NCBI GenBank assembly: GCA_021234155.1
Contig: JAJEKV010000033.1
Span: 10,077,641 to 10,141,640, forward strand
From: Isoetes taiwanensis
Lineage: Eukaryota > Streptophyta > Lycopodiopsida > Isoetales > Isoetaceae
Direction of reading: 5' to 3'
Length of the DNA stretch: 64,000 nt
Under the pieces are notes generated by a model. That model did not search any database. It was not told the origin of the DNA and saw nothing but the letters and a program-made list of their open reading frames with translations. Positions 25,248 through 37,112 of the stretch are shown piece after piece. Numbering within the stretch: the first letter of the stretch is position 1; every line of letters begins with the position of its first letter. The translations under genes were made by a program, and so were the position numbers.

Positions 25248-25449
25248 CTTCCGCAAGGGGCTTGGACAAACATACTAGAAATCGCTCCCAAAAACCCCCG
25301 CATGGAGAAGTCGAAACAGATGCCGCTCGCTAACCTGTACCTGCACATCACCAACAAAACAACAAGACAAAACAAACCTCAGTGGAGGGGGCTGATTCTG
25401 TGGCGTGCCAATGCGATAAAATACAATAACAAAGAAGGGGGAGGGTGGG

Positions 25450-25632
25450 TTCAAGAGAATAAAGTAATGCTGAGAGAGAAGAGGAAGCCGATGAGAGAAG
25501 CGAGAACGGCGCCTAAAATAGCGAACTCCCAGCGAAGCGGGCGGGCCCGCGATGCATGCAAAACATGCATGCTCGTCCCATTCTAGAATGGCGATCCGAT
25601 GACTTCGGATCGATGGGATTCTAGAATGGGAC
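25450..25632 (+). repeat. Hairpin-bearing direct repeat, copy 1
   Basis: About 180 bp repeated at 25799-25976, including cgcctaaaatagcgaactcc, gcatgcaaaacatgcatgct and cgatccgatgac. The last 58 bp (25575-25632) form a nested hairpin: a 15-bp outer stem (gtcccattctagaat with attctagaatgggac) and an 8-bp inner stem (cgatccga with tcggatcg). No coding capacity. Confidence 0.85.
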
Positions 25633-25798
25633 TGCATGAAACCAACAAACCGCCCAGAATACCAAAGGACTTCCTTAACAAACTAGGATCGAGGGCGAAG
25701 GTCACGGGATGAAGGCTAAAGGCGAGAAAGGACAACATGAAAGAAACGCCAAATTGGCCAAACCAGGCGGGAAGAAGCCCCTCCCCGCACGGAAACAA

Positions 25799-25976
25799 TT
25801 CAAAGAGAATAAGGTGCTGGCGAGAGAAGAGGAAGCCAGATGAGAAGTAAAAGCTTAAACGCCTAAAATAGCGAACTCCCAACGAGCGGGCATGCGCCGC
25901 CCGCATGCATGCAAAACATGCATGCTCGTCCCATTCTAGAATGGCGATCCGATGACTCGGATCGATGGGATTTTGT
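25799..25976 (+). repeat. Hairpin-bearing direct repeat, copy 2
   Basis: Second copy about 349 bp downstream of the first. A 9-bp stem (gcatgcatg/catgcatgc) precedes the conserved hairpin. The outer hairpin arm is truncated here because the repeat ends at gatgggatttt. Confidence 0.85.
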
Positions 25977-25979
25977 TAG

Positions 25980-26251
25980 CAGATGCTTCTAAAGCTAGGC
26001 AAGCTCCAAACTTCCTGTACAGACCTGGTTCCTCTAAGACTAATAGGAAAATCTTGAAACCTGCTTACCTAGGCATAAAATCTTGAACATTCTTGGTGAA
26101 TCATCTGGACACTGTGAAAGTTTGTCGTTCTAGAGCTTATGCTTTAAAATCCAACATCAGCCTGGATGAAGTCTTATGCTCATTCTCTCCAATGATTGAA
26201 GCCAAGAAATCTGAAAAAGGGAAGTATAAAGTACCTGCAAAATATATAAGG
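25980..26251 (+). pseudogene. Exon-like segment with one in-frame stop
   Basis: A single frame from the possible acceptor ttttgttag runs about 90 codons to a donor (ATAAG followed by gtatgc at 26252) and is interrupted only by one TGA at about 26083. The translation looks like real protein (DASKARQAPNFLYRPGSSK, and later SFSPMIEAKKSEKGKYKV). It suggests an exon of a host gene decayed by a single nonsense change, or a fragment mobilised with the hairpin repeat ending just before it. Family not recognised. Confidence 0.45.
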
Positions 26252-27918
26252 TATGCTTCAATCCAGTACCATAATGCAAAAAAAATACATGAAGAATGAA
26301 TCAAAGCACCTGCATGTTTCAATCCAGCAGTGCAACGCCAAATACTTCTTCACTAAAGAAATTGAAAGCTTCCCATCCTTGCAACATCGCCAAAACTGAT
26401 TCTTGCTTCCATACTGTATTCTCACAAATGGCGTTTGACTTTTTGGAAGATCGGCACCAACTAACTGCTTCTTCCCTTTTTGCCTCGATCTACTACCAAA
26501 AAAGAAAAAAAAAAAACGTGAGAAAACCATTTAAGTTACAACAATAAAAAACAAATGGAGGGACACTTCTAGTTTACGGCCCCCCTATCCCATCTGACGG
26601 TGGATCTGGCTTCAAAAAAGCCATCAACGGTGGAGATGTCATCATCCAGCAGCGGGGGGCCGCAAAGTAGAAACTACCCCAAATGGAAACTACGGTTTTG
26701 GCTATGTAGCTTACGGCTGCTTGCTGTCCAAGCCCTGTCTTTTTTTTTTTGCAATTTTTTCCTTCATACCCACAACCCCTTCATGACTAATCTCTTCCTC
26801 ACTGCTGGAAGTGGATATGCAAATATTTGGTACACAGACCTTGCACGCGCCCCTCTGAACCCAACGCCAAAACGTAGGAGAGAACGGAAAAGTTAAAATT
26901 CGTATTGCCGCATCCCGCAAGGGGAAGAGGGAATGCCGCATGCGGCGTTACATGCGGGGTTCCAGGCACAGAAACCAAAGCCATCCAATTTTAAATAAGA
27001 AGATTACTGAGCGAGCAACCAAAAATACACAGATCAATTGCAAAAACATGAGTAATTACTGGGCGAGCATTTTTTACAGGTTTCTAACTCAAGGCCAGCA
27101 CGACAAATACAATGTTCCTAACTCAAGCCCAACACGACAAATACAGAGAGCAATTGCAAAAACAAAACATGAATAATTATTATTGAGCGGTCATCATTTA
27201 CAGGTTCGTAACTCAAGCCTAGTGTGGTTTCCTTTATTACTATTGTGAATTGAGTGGCTTTCCATATGGCATTATAAATTAGTAAAATATGTCAATTTTT
27301 ATGTTTCTATAATACAGAGGCAACACCGTGTTCTATATAACAAAAGTTAGAACAACGCCGTGTTCTAAGGATCCGAACAGGGTGTGTTGGGAATTTCACA
27401 AGGTGTGTTGAAAATCAAGGTTAAGATCATTTTTTATTTCGATCCAAATGGTAAACAAGGTCCAATGACACTTATTTTTGCAAGTCTATAGCAACGGTTC
27501 TTGATGACCTGTATTGGCTTTGCAGGGGAATATGTATCTTTCAACCTTATTCAAATGTAACGTCAACTCATGGTTATCCCCATGCTAAAAGAAGCTGCTT
27601 CTATCTTTTCTGATGTTGCTATTTCATGTTGAGCGTATTAACTAAGGGGAGAACCATTGCATATTTCATTCTTTATGGAAATACGAGGGTAGACATGGAG
27701 AGTTTAATAAGAAGTTGGGCCGATTAGATTGTGTTTTGAAATAGAGGACTAAGGAAGCGACAATTTTGTTTCAAGGGGGCAAAGGTGAGCTCGCAGATCC
27801 AGTACCTCCTGAATGTACGACCCCAGAGCACGTACTGACGGTGTGTTGTAATAAAACAAACATGCAAATCTTATCTATTACAGGAAAATTGGTTTTCAAA
27901 TCTTCAGCTACAGCAACT
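26252..27918. other. Spacer with short duplications
   Basis: No recognised gene. gccgcatgcggc at about 26932 is a perfect 12-bp palindrome. Around 27020-27230 a segment with aattgcaaaaac, taactcaag and cacgacaaatac is duplicated imperfectly. ccgtgttcta occurs twice near 27330. Confidence 0.4.
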
Positions 27919-28182
27919 CTAGTTGTAAAGATAGATGAAAAATGCTAAGGCTGGATGGGTTGAAAGAGTCGAGAATAGAAACAACCAGCAAAGGTTAACC
28001 TTGGCACCGTAATCGGTTATATTTACTGAACCACGCTTCTGCGAACTCACTTTTCGAAGCTTTGAGGTCTCAAAAAGGCCTGAAAGAACTTGTCTGATCA
28101 GCAAAATAACTTGCTCCATAGTTGCATCACACACATTTAACCATTTCACTTCCTGTGCCGTTTCACCTGACCAAGCTTTTTA
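27919..28182 (-). CDS. Exon-like ORF, unknown gene
   Basis: The minus frame is open for about 88 codons, starting AWSGETAQEVKWLNVCDAT and continuing MEQVILLIRQVLSGLFETS. A possible donor lies inside (GGTTCA then gtaaat), so the true exon may be shorter. Composition is protein-like and helical; no domain recognised. Confidence 0.4.
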
Positions 28183-28332
28183 TCACACAACATAAGTTTC
28201 CTTACATTCTAGAAAAGGTTCATTTGCCCTATTATTATCAACCTTGCCCTACAGGGCTAACGATCTGTCTAAACATAAGGTACCTAATCTGCACAGGCTG
28301 ACATTCACTAAACTTCCCACTGAAAAAATAAA

Positions 28333-28466
28333 TCGCAGCTTTTCAAGTAAAGCCTGGTATAAAAGAGACATACTGGGGCACATGCCTGATCTCAACACAT
28401 CGCAGCTTTTCAAGTAAAGCCTGGTATAAAAGAGACATACTGGGGCACATGTTGATCTCAACTTTG
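28333..28466 (+). repeat. 67-bp tandem duplication
   Basis: The sequence from tcgcagcttttcaagtaaag through actggggcacatg to gatctcaac occurs at 28333 and again at 28400, nearly identical apart from a small difference after cacatg. A recent duplication. Confidence 0.95.
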
Positions 28467-28554
28467 AAGGAAAAGCAAGAATACCTGAAGCACATGCATT
28501 ATCAGCGTCATATTTGGGCAGATAAAATTCGCGCACTAACCCAGAGTTTTCTAG

Positions 28555-28712
28555 TCTCTTTCAGAGAAAACCATAGCCATGCATGTGGCTTGTGCTTCTG
28601 CACTACAGGATATGGTGAAGGAGTTCAAATCTGGCAACCACTGCTTAATCCTTCCGGAAATGGAGCAATCAAATGGATTTTTGTAAGATAAAATGAATAG
28701 CCTTACTGCAGG
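28555..28712 (-). CDS. Exon-like segment, unknown gene
   Basis: On the minus strand a good acceptor (tttttcatcctgcag) is followed by an open frame (FDCSISGRIKQWLPDLNSF, then CSAEAQATCMAMVF) to a stop near 28553. It may be an upstream exon of the putative minus-strand gene reaching to 22.7 kb. No family recognised. Confidence 0.35.
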
Positions 28713-29286
28713 ATGAAAAATAACAAGAAAATTGTACACAATTATAACCATAACTCTATCTAGAAATCAGTCCTGCCTGAATCATTTGCTGATCTTGTTA
28801 AAATGGAAAAAGCATGAAAATCAATGCCATCATTTAACTCATAAACATTAATAGGAAGTAAGTAGTGCTTCTCTGCAATTATCAGTGGGCTTCACCAAAC
28901 TGGCGAAAGAGCCTTGCTTACTATTCTGCACAAAACTTCAGAGTTACAGACTTAATGTCCCTTCCAGCTATTTATCAAATGTTGCAATACTAGTGCAATC
29001 AGCATGTCTAGTCCCTGCACCCATAACTGGAAAAACTAGATTGAACCCATTGTAAGATATGACAGAGACCACAACAGGAAAACTACGGAGACAGAAGGCA
29101 AATAAAATACTTATCTAGAATCTCCTCTTCTTAAGTTGCTGAAAATAGGACAAAGTAGAGATGTACTTCTTTGTTACTTGTCTGGCCCAATATTCTCGCC
29201 TAAATCTCAGCCAAAGAAGGCACAAAAACTAAAGCAGAAACGAAAGCAGAGAGGGCGAGTTGAGGGGTCTGTTCCACTTATACCTA

Positions 29287-29481
29287 TCATTTCTGTCCCT
29301 GCTTCTTATGAATCGCGAAATGCACAAGCCTCTCTAGTGCACCCTGGAGTGATCTGCCGGATAGAAATAAAGCACATGTTGCCTTAAAATCTGAGGGATA
29401 CACAACGATTCTGAAATCCGGGACAAAATCCCCCAAGACACCAAGTTGCGCCTGATTGACTTGCATGTAATCTGAGGCCAT
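29287..29481 (-). CDS. Small ORF, possible first exon
   Basis: A 64-codon minus-strand ORF beginning MASDYMQVNQAQLG. It is preceded by leader-like sequence including ctagggtttgtcc, a word common in plant 5' untranslated regions, and ends just before a possible donor gtataag. It could be the first exon or a small upstream ORF of the putative minus-strand gene. Function unknown; weak. Confidence 0.25.
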   Translation of the reverse strand: MASDYMQVNQAQLGVLGDFVPDFRIVVYPSDFKATCALFLSGRSLQGALERLVHFAIHKKQGQK

Positions 29482-29799
29482 TAAAAAGCGTGAATAAAAC
29501 TTCTAAGTCGGTGATGCAGTCGGAACAAGGAAACTACAGCAAGAGAGAGCATGGAGGAATGAAAATCGATCCTCCAAAAATGGACAAACCCTAGAAGCAC
29601 GGAATTTCAAGGAAATTTAGAAGGCTTGAAAGCAGCTACGGACAACAAACGAAGTAGGTTAAAAGGAGAGTCGACAAGAGGAGAACACAGATGAGCTGAT
29701 GAAGATGAAAAGGGAAGAAAGGGTATATGAAGGAGAGGCATCGTAACTACCAAGGGAGCCTAACTAACTATTGGCAATGGTTTTGAGAATTACACAAGG

Positions 29800-29905
29800 T
29801 ATAGGTTTTGAGGGGCATTTTGTGAATTTTTAGGGGCATTTTGTGAATTTTTAGAAAGTTAGGGGTATACTGTGAATTTTGCAAAAAGTTAAGGATATTT
29901 TATAG
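29800..29905 (+). repeat. Tandem gggcattttgtgaattttt units
   Basis: Three to four degenerate units of about 24 bp (gaggggcattttgtgaattt, aggggcattttgtgaattt, taggggtatactgtgaattt). Confidence 0.8.
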
Positions 29906-29924
29906 TTTTCCCTGAAGGAGTATA

Positions 29925-30245
29925 GGGGCAATTAATTTACCTCCACAGACGAAAAATTCGAAAGGCAGATCCGAAATTTATGCTCAAAATGTCACCTTTA
30001 GAAGTAATTAAGTACAACAACAAAAAATAGGTATAGAAATGCAAAATGCAAAATTTTGTCCTAGTTCTTGGCGTACTTTAGTTCGTGATGGAACTCTAAA
30101 TATGCATCTCCACATGGCACACATCACCAAGGGCTTGATGTTGTATCTTTTTTTATGCTCTCGTTACTCTTCCAATATTCTTTCCAGTGATAATCTCAGC
30201 ATCTATAGCACATCTTCCCAACGCGCATATAATGAGGCGGATGCC
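29925..30245 (+). repeat. Dispersed ~690-bp repeat family, partial copy
   Basis: Carries atgctcaaaatgtcacc, aaatgcaaaattttgtcc, tttagttcgtgatggaact and atgcatctccacatggc in family order (compare 13155 and 35139-36220). Confidence 0.75.
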
Positions 30246-30536
30246 ATTGTAGAGTCCCTTACATGTAAAAACATACCTCAATAACATGACAATTATGCCA
30301 ACTTTCAATGTCAATTGATGTGGAGGCATCCCTCTCAAAGTTTCTCCCACGTAAAACATTGAAGCGAGAGACTTTTTATGACCAATGATGTCAGCAAAAG
30401 TTACGTTTAACAACCATGATATTTTTTCTTAACGTATACCAAAACATTATTCAACACATTGATGACTTGGATTGTTTGGGTTTTATGTCCTTATCGTTAT
30501 GCTGCCTATGGCGGTCTGAATAAATGCAATTTTTTC

Positions 30537-30746
<210 letters not shown>

Positions 30747-30749
30747 CTA

Positions 30750-33700
30750 CAATCGTCATCGTCAATAATAAGGGTGTGCCTACACATGTTGCAAATAAAT
30801 ACGTTCGCACAAATTCATATTGTAAACCTGTGAATAACAATGGCATACCTTGGACCATATAACAAACAATTTGTTTTATTGATGTGTGTGAATGTTCATG
30901 TAACTTTGTGTTGAATCTAGAGTTTATAACCTCTTGCATTTACAACACTTACCTCTACACAACCTCTTCTCGTATAGTATTGAAGTTGCCATACAAATTA
31001 ATAAGCAAAATGTTAGATAATTGTTTGTGTGCTATACAAAATAATGGATAATTATTGCATCGTGTATTAAAAAAAAAGAATCTGTTATTGCTTCTAACTC
31101 TTGTAATGTACAATTTCTTAACCTATGTTATGCATGCAACCAAGTGTTATTTTCAAAAGCCTCATTGCAATTTTCTTAAACCAAGTGACTTGCCTAAATT
31201 TCTATAAAGGATCAAGGATGTTTCCTATTGCAATCTTACCATCAACAATCAGCAATTATTTGGACGACATCATAAAAGTTCTATAGAGATTTTAATGGGA
31301 CTAACATTGCAAAAATAAGAGAAGTTATAGGAAGCAAAAAATCCTCAAAAACCCCAGTTCTCTATATTGAGATTTGAGTTTTATCATTTACAGAGACCAT
31401 AGTGGCAGATAAGACGTTGGCCATAGTGGACACAACCCTTAAAATATGCCTTAGTTTGTTGTTAAGTTTCCATTGGCATTTTGTAAGGAAAATAATTATG
31501 GTCTCTCATTTTAAGCATCTCATATATAGCAAAGGCTCATATTGAACATATAATGGATACAACATATCCAGTTAACATACAATGCATGCAATTCCATCAA
31601 ACAACTACTACAAATAAAAGATTTGGTAATCAGTTTTGCTTAAGAAACTAAATTGTAGGCATTTGAAGAACTGTCTTTTATTTGAAACAAATCTATTGAG
31701 TTGGCACGCTAATTAGACAATTTCACATGATATATGATTTTATTTCATGCTTCTTTGATGACTCCACACTGCCTCATTCTATTAAATCTGCAAGGAATAC
31801 CACTAAATGAGATCACATATGGAACAGTCTAAAAATGCAATATGTGTACATCTGTATTAGGCCATTTAGAAATGAGACATGAATAATGAAATGGGAGGAC
31901 ACAATTTGTAATTTGGGCTTGCTAAACCTTTACTCTATTTCTATTTTCTAAACGATAGATAAGGAATAAAGTTGTTATAACATCTAGTTTTTAGTTACCT
32001 TCTAGTTTTGTATGCAAATTCACATTTGTGATAGAATGCCAAAATAATTCCCTAATGTGAATTTTATAAACATTGTAGGTTCACTATGTGGAAAGGTAAT
32101 GCCAAAATAATTCCCTAATGTGAATTTTATGTAGGATCACTACGTTACAAACATTGTGCATTGACTTTACAAACATTATGCATTTGACTATGTTAAAGGC
32201 GTAACATTTCTAAAGTTATTTTTAATATTCAAGAATATCTGTTATTTGTTCAAACCAAGAAGCATCACATTTCTGAAGATGTTTCACATTCAACATTACT
32301 CTTATTTATTTGTACGAATTTTGTCTGTTCCGAATGACATTCAACATGAAAGGAATTAAAGAACTTTGAGCAATCAATTGTTACGTAAACCAAAAGATCC
32401 TAGATCTGAAATTCATCTGATTTGCTCAACACATATGCTGACCTTGGCCTCTCTTGATGCTTTCTCAATTTAAGCATGCACCTTGCTATTGGATCTAGGC
32501 AATTCCATACTCTTTCAATCACGGAACTTAATGCCATATATAGACAATGTTTTTCAGGATCTGCAGGTCAAAATTTTACCAGATGTAAGTAGTATAGCTC
32601 CAACATTACTTAAGGCATGTAACTAAGAGGTACACAACAGTCTTTTATCATATATTCAACACATTAAAATAACAATGGGGACAACGGGATTCTTCTTGTG
32701 CACATTAGAATAACAATAAGGACAATGGGATGCTTCTTGTGCAAACTTGGACTTGGTGAGAAGAGTATAGTCCTTTGCTATTGCATCAAAAGAATTACAA
32801 CATAATAAAGAATGTGATTTCAAATGGTAAATCCTTCTTGTGGTGGTGGCAGCAGCAGCTAAGAAAGTCGTAATGCATAACCCCAAATACAATATAACCC
32901 AAAGTAAAATGAAACATGTTGCATTCATCAGCTTAGCATTACCTTTCCGTTCTATACTTCAACATCAGACAGGTCACCACAGTGATAATGATGAGGAATC
33001 TAGTATAAACAATAATCTCATTGGTGTTGACCAAAAGATTTGTCAAACAAAAAGCAGTCTTCCTGCCTGTAGCAGGTTATGACTTATACATGTGTTTATG
33101 TATCCTTTACACTGCCTGCTAGCATCTAGCTTTACAAATCCACAGAAAGTAACATATCAAACTCATTGCTAAAAGAAAACTTTGTCATGGCCATTGCCCC
33201 CAATAATGGACTTGCTAAACCAAGCTGCTTAGAAAGTCTGCAATACATTTTATTTTTCTCTTGAACGACAAAGACACAACATGAGGAAACATAGCCAAAT
33301 TTGAGCAAAACTTTCAAATGAAGCTGCATTGATGCATGCAAGATGGATACTGATTTAACAAAGCAAATGTCTTACCATAATTGAGAAAAGCAGAAGATCA
33401 TGGGCTATTAATTGGCTAGCTCTACAACTTCTAGCTTACTATATTCATGCACAATGGCTCAGACTGATACAAAATAATTAAGATGGATCTTCCCTCACAA
33501 ATGTTACTTATATTTTTCAAAAATTACCTGCTCGTTGCACTCCTCTGATGAGAGATGGTCAATTCTTGAGAGATACCAGCTATAATCTTAACCTACTGTA
33601 AGCCCCATTTCTTCTGAGCAAACTGCTGGCTGCATCATAACGTTAAGACTTGAAGAACTGGATTGCCAAACTCAATAGCATCAAAAGAAATATAATACAG

Positions 33701-34990
33701 CATCATAAGATTACTGCATGCTTAATGGCAGTTTCCAATGCAAGTAGATATCATGTAGAACTGTCCACAGTTACATGAATAAGGGATCTTACCGCTGCCA
33801 AACTGAAGATCATTCAACATCAAAGAAATGCTAAAGAATGTATAAGCAAATATGCCAATGTAGATTAGAACCAATCAGAACGGGTAAAATGAAAAGGAAA
33901 GTGGAACCTTTTGCCTTGTGGGCATTGAGCAAATCTTTCCTTTTAAAAAACAGAAGCAGCCATCTAAATTTGCAAAGCACTAAGTTGACCTTAACCGCTC
34001 TTGCAAATGCATAGTTTAAACTTGAAATAATAGAGCTATGTCATAATATTGTACATGGGTAATATGCTGGATATGAAAGAGGATTATGTGCTGGATTACA
34101 TGGATTTGGTTTAAAGCATAGTCAGCTCTGGTTCACAAAAATTAATAAGGAGCATCCAAACCTAATCATCCTCTAGCTTTTGGAGCCTAACTGATTGAAT
34201 CATGCTGCATTACAGTACCGATTTATATCTAGAAGCGAAACTGACGAAAGATGCGAGGTGGATTTCCAAATCAAACTTTAAAAAGAAATTCCTTGCGTGG
34301 ATCTTCCATTTACTGAGCAAGCTTGAAGAATATCATGGCTGGTTTTCCAAAATAAAATGAGACAAAAGTAAAACATCAAGCAGACATCCAGGGTAAAAGA
34401 GTTGATTCACGGATTGCAGAGCTTGGTTAACCTGTATTCATGAAAACATAAAAGAGAATCCAAGAATTTTACCTGCACGTTACCTTCCTTTCTTGTTATG
34501 AATATAGACCTGAAATAGATATGCTCCATATATTCCTTTCTTCTACAGGCCGAAACTTCTACGTCAACCATTGATGCAGACGTTCAAGCTACTATTCAAA
34601 TCCGTGTGCTTCAGAAAAAATAGATAGCTTTTTCCTTCGAATGTTCCTGCAAGAAACCTGCACCAAAATATTTCATGCATAAGCATAGAAGCTAAGACTT
34701 AGGACAAAGCAAAAACAATGATTTGTAGAACCTGGATCGGCTCAAATCTCAAAATCAGAAGAGTTTGTATCGTTTTACGTCTTCAACCCTAAATCCTTTC
34801 TTAGCTGTGTAAGTCCTGCAATCTGCCTGGCGATTTGCCTCAACCAAGTGCTCCCGCGACACCTTTTTAAACCTAGAAACATCATAGAAGGCGGAGGCCA
34901 CGATCTTCCGGGCTAATTAGCAGTAACGGGCCAGAGTAGTGCTCGTTTTGGGAGAAAACGTAAAGAAGGAGCCCGAAAACTAAGATTAAG
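30750..34990. other. AT-rich spacer with small tandem duplications
   Basis: No gene recognised in over 4 kb. A 63-bp tandem duplication starts at 32037 and 32100 (tgccaaaataattccctaat). A ~41-bp imperfect one lies at 32661-32742 (gggattcttcttgtgcacat and gggatgcttcttgtgcaaac). The sequence has the texture of intron or old intergenic DNA. Confidence 0.5.
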
Positions 34991-35007
34991 ATATGGCCGA
35001 AATAATT

Positions 35008-35115
35008 GCCGGAAACCAAAAAAAAGTTTCCCAAAATCACGCTTTGGCCTGAAAACGCCGGGAAAATGCGGACACTGGCCATCCAATGATGGCAAAAACT
35101 TTTTAAATAAATAGA
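35008..35115 (+). repeat. Dispersed repeat shared with 49313-49425
   Basis: atgcggacactgg and catccaatgatggcaaaaac plus tttaaataaatag match 49.3 kb (atgcggacaccgg, gatccaatgatggcaaaaac, tttaagtaagtag). Confidence 0.8.
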
Positions 35116-35128
35116 CTAGTAAACGTGT

Positions 35129-35149
35129 GCCCGGCGTTGCCGGGCTAAT
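35129..35149 (+). other. Helitron-3'-like hairpin followed by CTAAT
   Basis: GCCCGGC-gtt-GCCGGGC is a perfect 7-bp stem and is followed at once by CTAA-T. Helitron 3' ends carry a short GC hairpin shortly before CTRR and insert before T. Against it: family copies continue past CTAAT (35139-36220), and no matching 5' TC end was identified. Confidence 0.4.
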
Positions 35150-36220
35150 GTCCTGGCTTGTGTTTTTACTTGGCCTTTAACGTCCATATATGTGCAACTT
35201 CCGAGAGCATCAGAGGTCGATCCTGCAAGAATGAACATGATTTGCTTGTGTGAATATGTTTATTGTTGAAATTGTCTGAAGATAGTATCGCCAATGGATT
35301 AACTTTGCATCCATCATCAATGTATTAACTTTGCATTTAAAGGATAGATTTTAGTAGGAGAAACAATGCTTTATAAGAATGTACGGGGCAAATAAACCTT
35401 TCCCTAAGTAAAAAAAATTGGGAAGATAAACACAGAATTTATGCTCAAAATGTCATGCTTAGAATTGGTTAAGCACATCAACAAAAGATAGGCACAGATA
35501 TACAAACAAAAATTTTCATCCTAGTTCATTGCCCTTTTTTTATTCACGATGGAATATGCATCTCCATATGGCGCAATTGCATTTCCACATGACGCACAAA
35601 CTTTTGTGCATGCTTCCATGCTATCTTCACTTCTTCTACGAATAACATCTTAGCCGATTCAAACTGCCCATGATGTCTCACGGCTATCAACCACATGAGA
35701 CAATCCAACTTGACAACTGTGTTGGTGCAAGATATTTCTTCAACCTTTGCAATGAGCTTCTGAATTTCCACGCCTGTTATCCCATGCACATTAGAGTGGT
35801 ATTTTCGTTCTCAATGATACCATGATACCGGGCTAATATCATAGCGTATGTTTTTACTCAGGCTTTACCTCCACATATGCAACTTCTGATAATAACACAT
35901 GTCGATATTGGCAAGAATGGACATTAATTGCTTTTTTAATTATTTTATCATTGAAATTCTCTAATGACAATATCCTCAATGTATTAACTTTGTGTTTATG
36001 GATTTCGATAGAGAAAACAATGCTTTATAAGGTATGTGGGGAAAGGGGGCAATCAAATTTATCTCTAAAGACGAACGTTTGGAAAAACGTACCAAAAACT
36101 TATGCTCAAAATGTCACCTGAGAGGTATTTAAGTACATCAACAAAAAATAGGTACAAAAATGCAAAACACAAAATTTTATCCTCGTTCATTGGCGTACTT
36201 TAGTTCATGATGGAACTACT
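35139..36220 (+). repeat. Two tandem units of a ~688-bp repeat family
   Basis: Unit 1 runs from the (g)ccgggctaatgtc start at 35139 to about 35826; unit 2 starts at 35827 (accgggctaatatc) and fades after 36215. Shared landmarks in order are gtttttact(t/c), tgcaacttc, cttgcaagaatg or a variant, gtattaactttg, aacaatgctttataag, atgctcaaaatgtca and catcaacaaaa. No ORF of note. Other copies are at 13060 and 29925. Confidence 0.8.
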
Positions 36221-36609
36221 GGATTCGACAAATACAAAATAGCCATTTGCATTGTTTCGTCCAGGGACTTGAGAGCACGTAAACATGTATCTCCTATAAA
36301 CATAATAGCACATAAGAATGCATGAAATATTATCATATATTAAGACTACAATGGTGCACATAACATGATTAACCCTAATATGCACTTGTAAGCAAACATA
36401 TGCAAAAAGTACTTTGGATTAATGGATAAGTTGAGTTACGCACAATGAAGTTGAATTTGTGTAAAATAAAGTGCAACTTAAGATGGTCTTTATTTTAAGA
36501 ATGCCTAAACTTAGGCATTTAGGCACGCTACATATCCAACCTATGTTGCATAAGGTACTCCATGAATAAGATGGCTGCCATAGCCTCCACAAATTTATGG
36601 ACTCTCACC

Positions 36610-36940
36610 TGCGTTTACGAAAGCTAGCATACATTTGTCTGGCAAAATTTTCAATATCTAGCTCAATTGTGGACTCCGAGCATATCTCAACTCCAAGCAA
36701 CCTTGGAATTTCATACCACTTTCCAAAAACTCTTAAAGCCCAAAGCAGATCCGTAATGTTCACTTGCATCACATCATTCCCCCAGTGCAACACTTTCTGT
36801 GGCATCTTGTATTTATCTTTTTAATCCTCCACCTTGGCTAAGTATTGAAAGTATACATCAAAATTATCATCAAATAATGGCAAGGCATGTCCATTCCTAA
36901 AGAATTGGCAACATCTCCTGGGTAGAAATCCCATGGAACA
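36610..36940 (-). pseudogene. Possible decayed coding segment, unknown gene
   Basis: The minus strand holds a frame of 66 codons (MPQKVLHWGNDVMQVNITDL, then LLGVEICSESTIELDIENFA) ending at a fair donor (CGCAG followed by gtgaga). In the same frame upstream, after one TAA, protein-like text continues (ALPLFDDNFDVYFQYLAKVE), and a further shifted frame precedes that (VPWDFYPGDVANSLGM). It looks like a decayed exon or transposon-derived coding segment. Not recognised. Confidence 0.35.
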
Positions 36941-37086
36941 TTCAACACTGCCATATGCATTAAAGAAATGATGTTTTAATGCAAATCATCTTTATATTGG
37001 CAAGCAAGCATGACCTTGTCGTACTTTGTTTTACATGAAAGAAAATATGAACATTCTCTAATTCTTTATTTTGTACAAGAAACTTA

Positions 37087-37112
37087 TCGCGGCGGCCTAG
37101 CAGCCGCCGCGA
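37087..37112. repeat. Perfect GC-rich hairpin
   Basis: tcgcggcggc and gccgccgcga are exact reverse complements around a 6-nt loop (ctagca). A 10-bp, almost all-GC stem in AT-rich surroundings. Confidence 0.9.

Noticed and set aside
35129-35149. Confirmed Helitron 3' terminus
   Set aside because: Repeat similarity continues past CTAAT in both directions and no 5' end was found, so only a candidate is reported.
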